Notes: generated by a model not told the origin, from the letters alone. Positions 1-6,406 are shown, counted from the stretch's first letter. The stretch: 8,861 bases of DNA from an uncultured Clostridiaceae bacterium (GCA_949948825.1 CATLIJ010000092.1:1-8861), one strand, 5' to 3'. Made by a program: numbers and translations.

Positions 1-60
1 AATTGACCGAACAGTTCATTAGAACCATCTTTTTCACATGCATTCTCTTTTATGATCTGG

Positions 61-95
61 AACTGCCCCTTGCAGAATATCTGCGGGAGGCAGTT
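61..95 (+). terminator. Rho-independent terminator for an upstream + strand gene
   Basis: AACTGCC (61-67) pairs with GGCAGTT (89-95), and the inner arms continue down to GCAG/CTGC around a five-base AATAT loop. The result is a stem of about 15 pairs with one C/A mismatch. A T-rich run follows at 94-107, including TTTTT at 99-103. Two T-G pairs (70-86 and 71-85) are G-U wobbles only in RNA made from the + strand, which supports rightward termination. The gene it serves must end at or before the left edge of the window. Confidence 0.7.
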
Positions 96-100
96 CTCTT

Positions 101-198
101 TTTATTTCCGCAGGCAACGGGACAATCACCCATGTTTGCATGGATATTTGGCCGCGGAGTTCCAATACCTCACGACAGGCTACAAGATATTTCACTTC
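101..198 (-). repeat. Structured dispersed element, copy A
   Basis: A 98-bp segment related to 6407-6510, in the same orientation. Both copies begin with TTTATTTCCGC, carry GGATATTTGGC in the middle and end with TATTTCACTTC on the + strand, with about 60-70% identity between these blocks. Hairpin 1 is CCATG-TTTG-CATGG (130-143), where copy B has CCGCG-CTTA-CGCGG, so two base pairs changed on both sides. Hairpin 3 pairs 164-170 with 185-191 across a 14-base loop, the same loop length as in copy B. Its one imperfect pair is a G-U wobble only if the minus strand is transcribed, so the element is drawn on the minus strand. It could be a small RNA element, a mobile-repeat remnant or a protein-binding repeat. 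No function is assigned. Confidence 0.6.
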
Positions 199-310
199 TT
201 TATCTATACAGTGTTCCGTTATTACAATCCGCACGAATCCTATCCCATAAAAACATGTATACATTGTTTCCTATCCAAAATTACATATATTGCAAGTAAA
301 ATCCTGGTAA

Positions 311-343
311 TATAGAATTATGGAATATTTTTCCAATTCTATA
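311..343. promoter_or_regulatory. Palindrome immediately upstream of the recombinase gene
   Basis: TATAGAATT (311-319) and AATTCTATA (335-343) are perfect 9-bp arms. Inside them GGAA (322-325) pairs with TTCC (331-334) around a TATTT loop, leaving only AT (320-321) unpaired. The palindrome ends three bases before the GGAGG ribosome binding site (347-351) and overlaps a possible -10 box (TATAGA). It could be an operator, a leader hairpin that limits translation, or a recombinase binding site. The sequence does not decide between these. Confidence 0.45.
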
Positions 344-360
344 AGCGGAGGTGCATGGAT

Positions 361-939
361 ATGCAAAAGACACAGCCTATCAGAGATACAAATGATATTC
401 AACGATTCAAACAATATTATCTGGACCGACAGCAGATACGCAATTACACTATGGTAACTCTTGGCATGAATACTTCCCTAAGGATTGGTGATTTGTTAAA
501 ATTAAAATGGAAAGATGTCTATGATTTTCAGAATATCTGTTTTTGCAAACACTTGAGAGTCCTTGAACAAAAAACAGAGAAGCATAATATGATTGCCTTA
601 AATCAGGAAGCCCTGCTAGCCCTGGAATATTTGAGAAGATCTCTGGTTTCGGTTTCAGAAGAAGACTACCTGTTTCAAAGCCGTGAAGGCAAAAACCGCC
701 CCATCACCCGCGTCCAGGCATTCCGCATTATCAAAACTGCGGCGGAGGAACTCCACTTTGAAGGGACCATTAGCTGCCACTCCTTAAGAAAAACCTTTGG
801 ATACCATGCCTGGAAAAGAGGTGTGCCTCCCGCAGTAATTATGACAATTTACAACCATTCTTCTCTGGAAGTCACCAAACGCTACCTGTCCATTGACCAG
901 GATGACAGAGACCGGGTGTTTTTGGAGATTAATTTGTAA
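361..939 (+). CDS. Small tyrosine recombinase (phage integrase family, catalytic domain only)
   Basis: A site-specific DNA strand-exchange enzyme that would cut through a covalent 3'-phosphotyrosine link. Counting from the ATG at 361 (192 residues), the catalytic set is complete: Arg41 in SLRIGDLL, a beta-hairpin lysine (Lys71 or Lys74), His140-x-x-Arg143 in CHSLRKTFGYHAW, His166 in IYNHSS and nucleophile Tyr175 in KRYLSID. Full-length XerC/XerD-type enzymes have about 300 residues. Here only about 20 residues precede the catalytic fold, so the N-terminal core-binding domain is essentially absent. GGAGG at 347-351 lies 9 nt from ATG 361 but only 3 nt from ATG 355, so 361 is preferred. No excisionase, phage or conjugation gene is nearby. 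It may be a stand-alone small recombinase or a remnant, but nothing in its sequence looks inactivated. Confidence 0.85.
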   Translation: MQKTQPIRDTNDIQRFKQYYLDRQQIRNYTMVTLGMNTSLRIGDLLKLKWKDVYDFQNICFCKHLRVLEQKTEKHNMIALNQEALLALEYLRRSLVSVSEEDYLFQSREGKNRPITRVQAFRIIKTAAEELHFEGTISCHSLRKTFGYHAWKRGVPPAVIMTIYNHSSLEVTKRYLSIDQDDRDRVFLEINL

Positions 940-965
940 AATGAGATTGTTATTTGGAGAATAAT

Positions 966-1003
966 AATGAGTGTAACACAACTTATCTTGTATTACACTC
1001 ATT
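966..1003. repeat. Long inverted repeat after the recombinase gene
   Basis: AATGAGTGTAA (966-976) and TTACACTCATT (993-1003) are perfect 11-bp arms. After one C/A mismatch, ACAA (978-981) pairs with TTGT (988-991) around a CTTATC loop, giving a stem of about 16 positions. Neither side has a real U-tract: the + strand continues TCAATAAAAAAAT and the minus strand continues ATTATTCTCC. It is therefore a poor intrinsic terminator. It could instead be a protein-binding or recombination site, or an RNA 3'-end stabiliser for the recombinase transcript. Confidence 0.5.
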
Positions 1004-1116
1004 TCAATAAAAAAATAATTTCATTGCTTTCATTCGTTCCAAGCTGTGGGCTGTCTGGATAAAACACCAGCCTGCTTTTTCAAAAAGAAGTGGCAGCTTT
1101 CAATTACGCTGTATGG

Positions 1117-2427
1117 CTATGGCATTTCTTTTTTATCCACATGGTTTTTTAGGATAACCGCTAACAATGCCGATAAAATTCTTGCCAAAACCGTACTCCA
1201 CCAAATCATTACCTGTCCACCAAACAAAGGCGGCAAAATAAACATAAGCACCAACATAAACAGCGGTTCAATGAAAGTTAATACATAGGAGAACATACTT
1301 TTTTCTGTGGCATAAAAACTCGCGGTTGTAATGCGGAGAATGGCAACAAAGGGTACTGAAACCAAAAAGACAGGCATTATTTTTGCAATTTCCGTATTCA
1401 CAAAATCTGACGCTCCGAACAATGCGCCGAGACTTCCCTTTGTCAAATACATAATGACGCAGCCGATTAAGGACAGGAACATTGCAAATCCATACGCCAT
1501 TTTTCTTGTGCTTTTTAGTCTGTAAAAATTTTTTTCGCCATAATATTTACTGAGTAGCGGCTGACTTCCGTCGCCTACTCCTTGCAGTATCAAATATATA
1601 ATACAGATAACATATGCGATACAGGCATAAGTAGCGATAGCTGGCTCTCCCCCGTAAGAAATAGAAAAGCGGTTTATAATAATCAGAGATATATTAGGCG
1701 ACATGGCAAGCCCAAAGGGCGCAATCCCGATTTTAATAATAGACAAGGCTGCTTTTCCAAACTTTGAAAACGGAATGTTTAACGTAAACTGTTTTTTGAG
1801 TAATAGATAAGCAAGCGCAATCAGCATTGTCACACCCTGCCCGATCACCGTAGCCCATGCCGCACCGGCAACGCCTTGCTCCAATACCCATACAAACAGG
1901 TAGTCAAGAATGATATTGGTAACAAAACCTGCAATCATGGAAACCATTGCATAAAAGGAACCGCCATGATTACGGATAAAAGGCACTAATCCCGTACCAA
2001 TCACTTGTAAGGCAGAACCTAAAGCAATAACCGCAATATATTCTTCACCCAATGCAAGAAGTTCGCCGTCTGACACCAACAATTTTAAAAGCGTACCGTT
2101 CAAAAGGAACACTGAAATTGTCAAAAGGATGCTCGCAATTATCAGCACCCACAAAGCTCCGGCTGTAAATTCTCTTGCCTCTGCTTCCTTTTTCTCTGCC
2201 TTGTAAATGGAATAGCAGATTGCGCCGCCCATTCCAATTCCTGTGCCGAGTGCCTGAATGACAGCGACAACAGGATAAGCGATATTAACGGCTGAAAGCC
2301 CCAAATCGCCTATGCTGTTTCCCACAAAAAAACCGTCTACTATCGTGTAAACTCCCGACAGGGCAAAAGACAATACGGATGGGATAACATATTGAAAGAA
2401 AGTTCTTACATCACGAGTTTGTTTCAT
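1117..2427 (-). CDS. MATE family multidrug efflux transporter (MepA-like)
   Basis: A 436-residue polytopic membrane protein expected to export cationic drugs or toxins in exchange for Na+ or H+. Its length and roughly twelve hydrophobic segments fit the MATE family. Recognisable family stretches are VDGFFVGN (30-37) followed by GLSAVNIAYP, the RN pair in PFIRNHGG (149-156), NIILDYLFV (171-179), GAAWATVIGQ (188-197) and, at the start of the second half, QGVGDGSQP (282-290). The pattern is closest to the MepA-type branch. Translation starts at ATG 2427, inside the last codons of the upstream marR-type gene (17-bp overlap), with GGAGG about 11 nt upstream. The two genes are therefore probably co-transcribed and translationally coupled, and the pump is likely controlled by that regulator. 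The substrate cannot be read from the sequence. Confidence 0.92.
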   Translation of the reverse strand: MKQTRDVRTFFQYVIPSVLSFALSGVYTIVDGFFVGNSIGDLGLSAVNIAYPVVAVIQALGTGIGMGGAICYSIYKAEKKEAEAREFTAGALWVLIIASILLTISVFLLNGTLLKLLVSDGELLALGEEYIAVIALGSALQVIGTGLVPFIRNHGGSFYAMVSMIAGFVTNIILDYLFVWVLEQGVAGAAWATVIGQGVTMLIALAYLLLKKQFTLNIPFSKFGKAALSIIKIGIAPFGLAMSPNISLIIINRFSISYGGEPAIATYACIAYVICIIYLILQGVGDGSQPLLSKYYGEKNFYRLKSTRKMAYGFAMFLSLIGCVIMYLTKGSLGALFGASDFVNTEIAKIMPVFLVSVPFVAILRITTASFYATEKSMFSYVLTFIEPLFMLVLMFILPPLFGGQVMIWWSTVLARILSALLAVILKNHVDKKEMP

Positions 2428-2878
2428 TGCTTTTTCTACCTCCGGCCTTGCTGAAAAGCTCTACAAATAAAGCCATGTTCTCATTTAGCTGTTTCATGCG
2501 TTCTATACCGATTTCCTCTACTGCAAACAATTCCGCCTTTCGCAGTTCAGAAATAATGGTATCTGCGTATTCTTTTCCTGCCTTAGTAAAACGGATAACC
2601 TTGTTCCGTTTGTCCTGCGGCAGAGGGAACAGTTCCACAAATCCCCTGCACTCAAAATCTTTGAAAACCATGTTGATTGTCTGCTTCGGTATCAGCCATC
2701 TCCGGCTGATTTTTTTCTGTGTGCAGTCGTCCCCGCCGTCTTGAATTGCACATAACACTAACAGGCTGTTGACTGACAGTCCATGCGCTTTCGCCCATTC
2801 TTCGTACACATAGTTATACTCCTGCCATATGGCATAGTATTTGTTTAGCTGTTCCATAAAATCGGCGTTATTTATCAT
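2411..2878 (-). CDS. MarR family transcriptional regulator
   Basis: A 155-residue winged-helix repressor that probably binds DNA as a dimer and releases it when a small ligand binds. The N-terminal dimerisation helix region (about 1-30) leads to a winged HTH at about 34-100. The recognition helix is near IPKQTINMVFKDFECRGF (63-80), and the wing is the charged turn PLPQDKRNKV (85-94). A C-terminal helix (about 108-146) completes the dimer interface. The start is ATG 2878, because GAGGAGG (2885-2891) lies 6 nt upstream; a TTG at 2893 in the same frame overlaps this Shine-Dalgarno and is rejected. The gene overlaps the MATE pump by 17 bp, the usual regulator-plus-pump pairing. A palindrome at the transcription start suggests autorepression. 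The ligand is unknown. Confidence 0.9.
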   Translation of the reverse strand: MINNADFMEQLNKYYAIWQEYNYVYEEWAKAHGLSVNSLLVLCAIQDGGDDCTQKKISRRWLIPKQTINMVFKDFECRGFVELFPLPQDKRNKVIRFTKAGKEYADTIISELRKAELFAVEEIGIERMKQLNENMALFVELFSKAGGRKSNETNS

Positions 2879-2901
2879 GTCTGACCTCCTCAAGTATAAT
2901 A

Positions 2902-2952
2902 GTACAGTTCTGTACCATTTCTATTATAGTCCATAAATGTACTAATTGTCAA
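2902..2952 (-). promoter_or_regulatory. Promoter and palindromic operator of the marR-MATE operon
   Basis: On the minus strand a perfect -35 box TTGACA (2947-2952) is followed after 18 bp by a perfect -10 box TATAAT (2923-2928). Just downstream, at the expected start site, is GTACAG-TT-CTGTAC (2902-2915, + strand), a perfect 6-bp inverted repeat with a 2-bp centre. A further half-site-like AGTACA lies in the -35/-10 spacer (2939-2944). A repressor bound at 2902-2915 would block initiation or escape, which fits MarR autoregulation. The assignment of the site to this MarR is inferred from position. Confidence 0.7.
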
Positions 2953-2962
2953 GGCGGAAATT

Positions 2963-2981
2963 TATACAAAGATTTTGTATA
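2963..2981. repeat. Perfect inverted repeat in the divergent intergenic region
   Basis: TATACAAA (2963-2970) and TTTGTATA (2974-2981) are perfect 8-bp arms around GAT. The site lies just upstream of the -35 box of the marR promoter and about 70 bp upstream of the -35 box of the HD-domain gene. It does not resemble the GTACAG palindrome at 2902-2915, so a second DNA-binding protein is possible. AT-rich DNA makes some chance palindromes likely. Confidence 0.4.
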
Positions 2982-3052
2982 TCCAGCAGGTTTGCCATAG
3001 AAATGATCATTCTTTATTCATGCGTTTATTCTGGCATACATCAAACCATTCA

Positions 3053-3081
3053 TTGACATCACGCTAAAATCAATTTACAAT
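3053..3081 (+). promoter_or_regulatory. Sigma-A-type promoter of the HD-domain gene
   Basis: TTGACA at 3053-3058 is a perfect -35 box. It is followed after exactly 17 bp by TACAAT at 3076-3081, a one-mismatch -10 box. Transcription should start near 3088, about 35 nt before the ATG at 3123. I see no obvious operator overlapping it, so expression may be constitutive. Confidence 0.7.
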
Positions 3082-3122
3082 AATAGTAATGATTCAGATT
3101 CATCTTTTATGGGAGGTAATGT

Positions 3123-3710
3123 ATGAATGACCGTTTGAAAAAACAAGTGGAATTTATTCTGGAAATTGACAAAGAAAAGAATATTTACCGTCAGACCCAC
3201 CTGACCAACCAGGGAAGAAATGAAAATGACGCGGAACACGCTTGGCACATGGCAGTTATGGCCTATCTCTTGCAGGAATACGCAAACGAACCCATTGACC
3301 TTGCAAAAACGATGGTAATGTGTCTGATCCATGATGTAGTGGAAATTGATGCAGGAGACACTTATGCCTATGATACAGAAGGTCTAAAAACACAGAAAGC
3401 CCGTGAAGATGCGGCAAAAGAACGAATCTATGCTCTTTTGCCTGAAGATCAAAAAGTAAAACTGATTGCCCTTTTTGATGAATTTGAGAAAAACCTCACA
3501 CCAGAGGCAAGATTTGCCCATGCCATGGACAATCTCCAGCCTCTGCTTTTAAATGACAGCAATAATGGCAGCGACTGGAGAGAACACCAGGTTACGGCAA
3601 AGCAGGTATATGGGAGACAGTCTGGCACAAAAGACGGCTCAAAGCTCCTGTATGAATTTGCCAAAACACTGATTGAAAAAAATATCAGAAAAGGGAATAT
3701 ACTCCCATAA
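3123..3710 (+). CDS. HD-domain phosphohydrolase (HDDC2/YfbR-like)
   Basis: A 195-residue metal-dependent phosphohydrolase of the HD superfamily. Relatives such as E. coli YfbR and human HDDC2 dephosphorylate deoxynucleoside 5'-monophosphates, but this substrate is assumed from the family. The metal-site residues are visible: His39 in NDAEHAWH, His70-Asp71 in CLIHDVVEIDAGD, and Asp136 in AHAMDNLQPLL. Glu74 and Asp77 sit where the family places its catalytic acidic residues. It appears soluble and cytoplasmic, with no signal peptide or membrane segment. GGAGG (3112-3116) lies 6 nt before ATG 3123. The gene stands alone, divergent from marR-MATE and convergent with copA, and ends seven bases before a shared terminator. 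Confidence 0.85.
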   Translation: MNDRLKKQVEFILEIDKEKNIYRQTHLTNQGRNENDAEHAWHMAVMAYLLQEYANEPIDLAKTMVMCLIHDVVEIDAGDTYAYDTEGLKTQKAREDAAKERIYALLPEDQKVKLIALFDEFEKNLTPEARFAHAMDNLQPLLLNDSNNGSDWREHQVTAKQVYGRQSGTKDGSKLLYEFAKTLIEKNIRKGNILP

Positions 3711-3716
3711 ACTTCC

Positions 3717-3745
3717 AGGAAAAGCTCCGTATCGGAGCTTTTCCT
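3717..3745. terminator. Bidirectional terminator between the HD-domain gene and copA
   Basis: AGGAAAAGCTCCG (3717-3729) and CGGAGCTTTTCCT (3733-3745) form a perfect 13-bp stem with a TAT loop. Each strand ends in a GC-rich inner stem followed by TTTT, so it can stop transcription from both convergent genes. The first two bases of the stem on the minus strand lie inside the copA stop codon (3744-3746). Confidence 0.75.
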
Positions 3746-3953
3746 ACTGAATGGAAACCACCTTATAGTCCTGGTCCTCTACTGTCTTCTTCAGCACTTC
3801 ATCCGTCACGGAATCTGTGAGAGTCACCACTGCTGTACCTGACTCATGGCTTACAGCTGCTGCACTGACTCCCTCCAAAGCCTCCAGACACTTTTTCACC
3901 CGTGCCTCGCAGTGTCCGCACATCATACCTTCAATCTTCATGGTCTTCTCCAT
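3744..3953 (-). CDS. copZ: CopZ-like copper chaperone, possible internal translation product of copA
   Basis: The last 69 codons of copA form a full-length HMA metallochaperone, the usual size of CopZ. GMMCGHC near its start would bind one Cu(I) through the two cysteines (residues 12 and 15 from this start) and pass it to the pump. AAGGAGG (3962-3968) lies exactly 8 nt before ATG 3953, a near-ideal initiation site inside the copA frame. That spacing is not required for the Lys-Lys-Glu-Glu-Leu-Thr linker it encodes. It suggests that free CopZ is made as well as the fusion, or that the two genes were recently separate. The domain assignment is firm; independent translation is inferred. Confidence 0.6.
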   Translation of the reverse strand: MEKTMKIEGMMCGHCEARVKKCLEALEGVSAAAVSHESGTAVVTLTDSVTDEVLKKTVEDQDYKVVSIQ

Positions 3954-6290
3954 GGTTAATTCCTCCTTCTTATTTTTCTTGATTTTTTTGTCTCTTTTTG
4001 TATCATGCATATTAAACCAGTTCAGCCGCAACGCATTGGTGACTACGCAGAAGCTGGACAGGCTCATAGCCGCAGCGCCAAACATTGGATTTAACTTCCA
4101 TCCAAATATAGGATACCACAAACCTGCAGCCAGTGGAATCCCCACCACATTATAAAAGAATGCCCAAAACAGATTTTCGTGAATATTGGTAAGAGTCGCC
4201 CGACTTAAGCGGATTGCTGCAGGCACATCACTCAAACGGCTTTTCATCAAAACCACATCTGCCGCATCAATGGCAATATCCGTTCCGGCTCCAATGGCAA
4301 TGCCAATATCTGCTCTGGTAAGTGCCGGAGCGTCATTGATCCCATCTCCCACCATGGCAACCTTCCCTTTGCGCTTTAAGGAACGAATCACGCTTTCCTT
4401 CCCATCTGGCAGCACTCCGGCAATTACCTCATCCACCCCTGCCTGTGAACCAATGGCTTTGGCTGTCCGCTCGTTGTCTCCAGTCAGCATAACCACATGA
4501 ATCCCCATGTTCTGCAGCTCCCTTACTGCTTGTGGACTGTCTTCCTTAATCACATCTGCCACTGCAATAATTCCCAGCAAACGTCCTGCCCGACTGAAGA
4601 AGAGTGGTGTCTTTCCTTCCTCTGACAGATGTTCTGCCTGTTTTTGTATGGACTGCGGCACTTCAGCCTGAGTACGAATAAAAGAAAGATTTCCTCCGCT
4701 GATAGTCTCCTCATTTAATACTGCAGAAAGGCCATTTCCCGGCAAAGCCTGAAACCGGGAAACTTCCTCTGCCGCAAGCCCTCTCTCTCCTGCTGCCTGC
4801 AAAACTGCTCTGGCCAAAGGATGCTCACTCTTTTTCTCCAATGCATAGGCCAGCTTCAGCAATTCCTCCTCCCTGATACCCTCTGCCGGGATCAGATCCG
4901 TCACCTTTGGTTCTCCGCTGGTAATGGTGCCAGTCTTATCCAGAGCCACAACCTCTGTCTTACCAGTCTCCTCCAGGGAAACTGCTGTCTTAAACATAAT
5001 CCCGTTCTTAGCTCCCATGCCATTCCCCACCATAATTGCCACTGGAGTTGCCAGACCAAGAGCACAGGGACAGCTGATCACCAGCACCGAAATTCCGCGG
5101 GCAAGGGCAAATCCCACACTTTCCCCAGCCAAAAGCCATACCACTATGGTCACTGCGGCAATGCCAATTACTGCCGGAACAAATATTCCGGAAACCCTAT
5201 CTGCCACCTTGGCAATGGGAGCTTTGGTAGCAGCCGCATCACTGACCATCTGAATGATCTGAGACAAGGTGGTGTCCTCTCCAACCCGTGTGGCCCGACA
5301 CCGGATAAATCCAGACTGGTTGACGGTTGCTGCTGAGACAGAGTCTCCCTCTGCCTTATCAACCGGAATGCTTTCTCCAGTCAATGCTGATTCATTGACC
5401 GCACTGCTTCCTTCCACGATCACACCGTCTACCGGAATATTCTCCCCTGGGCGAACCACAAAAATATCATCTTTTAACACCTGATCAATGGAAACCTCCG
5501 CTTCTGCTCCATCCCTTACAACTGTGGCGGTCTTGGGGGCCAGCTTCATCAAGCTTTTCAATGCATCTGTGGTACGCCCCTTGGACCGGGCCTCCAGCAT
5601 TTTTCCAACTGTAATCAAGGTCAGAATCATAGCAGCAGACTCAAAATAAAACTCGTGCATATATGCCATAACTGCTGCCATGTCCCCCTTCATCTGAGCG
5701 TCTGTCATGGCAAACAAAGCATAAGTGCTGTAAACAAGAGATGCCCCTGACCCTAAGGCTACCAGGGTGTCCATATTAGGCGCCCGGTGCCAAAGGCTCT
5801 TAAAACCACTGATAAAAAATTTCTGGTTAATGACAATCACAATTCCAGTAAGAATCAGCTGCAAAAGCCCCACAGCCACATGGTTCCCTGCAAAAAACGC
5901 TGGAACCGGCCAATTCCACATCATATGTCCCATAGAAAAATACATCAGTACTGCCAGAAATCCCAAAGACGAGTAAAGACGCTGCCGCAGCACTGGCGTA
6001 TCCCGGTCCTTTAACATCTCCTCCGCCGCAGACATTCCTCCGGACACTCCATGCCCTCCGGCTGTTCCCACAGACCCGGAGCTATTTCCCCGATCCCTCT
6101 TTGCCGCTCCATATCCGGCCTGCTCCACCGCTGCAATCACTTCCTCCGGCGCTGCTGTCCCCTCCACTCCCATAGAGTTGGTCAGCAAGCTTACGGAACA
6201 GGAAGTAACCCCCTGCACCTTGGAAACTGCCTTCTCTACTCTGGCGCTGCATGCCGCGCAGCTCATACCTGTAACCATATATTGTTCCAT
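3744..6290 (-). CDS. copA: Cu(I)-exporting P1B-type ATPase fused to a C-terminal CopZ-like domain
   Basis: An 848-residue membrane pump that uses ATP to expel Cu(I). The N-terminal HMA domain (1-62) carries Cys11-x-x-Cys14, followed by a Gly/Ser-rich linker (67-90). The P-type core is complete: TGE (304-306), membrane CPC (407-409), phosphorylation motif DKTGT (451-455), His490-Pro491 of the nucleotide domain, TGDN (603-606) and GDGIND (648-653). Tyr713-Asn714 in TM7 and Met742-x-x-Ser745-Ser746 in TM8 complete the Cu(I) signature. After a lysine-rich stretch (765-775) comes a second HMA domain (780-848) with Cys791-x-x-Cys794. ATG 6290 follows a GGAAAGGAG ribosome binding site at about 10 nt. 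The gene is downstream of csoR, consistent with copper induction. A C-terminal HMA domain is unusual for CopA and looks like a copZ gene joined in frame. Confidence 0.95.
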   Translation of the reverse strand: MEQYMVTGMSCAACSARVEKAVSKVQGVTSCSVSLLTNSMGVEGTAAPEEVIAAVEQAGYGAAKRDRGNSSGSVGTAGGHGVSGGMSAAEEMLKDRDTPVLRQRLYSSLGFLAVLMYFSMGHMMWNWPVPAFFAGNHVAVGLLQLILTGIVIVINQKFFISGFKSLWHRAPNMDTLVALGSGASLVYSTYALFAMTDAQMKGDMAAVMAYMHEFYFESAAMILTLITVGKMLEARSKGRTTDALKSLMKLAPKTATVVRDGAEAEVSIDQVLKDDIFVVRPGENIPVDGVIVEGSSAVNESALTGESIPVDKAEGDSVSAATVNQSGFIRCRATRVGEDTTLSQIIQMVSDAAATKAPIAKVADRVSGIFVPAVIGIAAVTIVVWLLAGESVGFALARGISVLVISCPCALGLATPVAIMVGNGMGAKNGIMFKTAVSLEETGKTEVVALDKTGTITSGEPKVTDLIPAEGIREEELLKLAYALEKKSEHPLARAVLQAAGERGLAAEEVSRFQALPGNGLSAVLNEETISGGNLSFIRTQAEVPQSIQKQAEHLSEEGKTPLFFSRAGRLLGIIAVADVIKEDSPQAVRELQNMGIHVVMLTGDNERTAKAIGSQAGVDEVIAGVLPDGKESVIRSLKRKGKVAMVGDGINDAPALTRADIGIAIGAGTDIAIDAADVVLMKSRLSDVPAAIRLSRATLTNIHENLFWAFFYNVVGIPLAAGLWYPIFGWKLNPMFGAAAMSLSSFCVVTNALRLNWFNMHDTKRDKKIKKNKKEELTMEKTMKIEGMMCGHCEARVKKCLEALEGVSAAAVSHESGTAVVTLTDSVTDEVLKKTVEDQDYKVVSIQ
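3983..3989 (-). other. A7 run before the copZ start (possible slippage site)
   Basis: On the coding strand the frame reads GAC AAA AAA ATC, a run of seven A. A -1 slip here would meet TAA at 3970-3972, ending CopA at about 773 residues just before the copZ Shine-Dalgarno sequence. A +1 shift meets TAA at 3956-3958, between that Shine-Dalgarno and ATG 3953. Both alternative frames therefore release a CopA without the chaperone domain. Whether slippage occurs, or whether the run length varies or was miscalled, cannot be told from the sequence. Confidence 0.4.
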
Positions 6291-6406
6291 TCTTACAAAA
6301 CTCCTTTCCTCCTCGCTCTACTCTCTCCCTTTTCACTCATTCCTATTCATAGCTGATTCCATCCTTCCAAGTTTCCGGGATTCACAACCGCATCCCGCCC
6401 CTCCCG

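Larger units (their letters stand above)
1..354. other. Gene-poor left flank
   Basis: No convincing coding sequence lies here. Short open frames exist on both strands, but they run through a hairpin terminator (61-95) and a structured repeat (101-198) and have no good ribosome binding site. After the repeat the DNA becomes AT-rich (about 200-345) and probably holds the promoter of the recombinase. Weak candidates are TTGCAA at 290-295 with TATAGA at 311-316 (15 bp spacer) and TTGTTT at 264-269 with TATATT at 286-291 (16 bp spacer). Neither is strong enough to call alone. Confidence 0.6.

Noticed and set aside
34..264. A 76-codon minus-strand open frame across the left flank
   Set aside because: It runs through the structured element, whose second copy has a stop in the same frame, and through the terminator hairpin. 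It has no good ribosome binding site. The similarity between copies is better explained by conserved structure.
1049..1080. GGCTG...CAGCC followed by TGCTTTTTC as a + strand terminator for the recombinase gene
   Set aside because: The stem is only 5 bp with a 14-base loop and the T-run is short, so it is possible but too weak to call. No clear terminator for the MATE gene was seen either.
3002..3011. AATGATCATT, a 10-bp palindrome upstream of the HD-domain gene
   Set aside because: It is short and AT-rich, the flanks do not extend it, and chance is a sufficient explanation.
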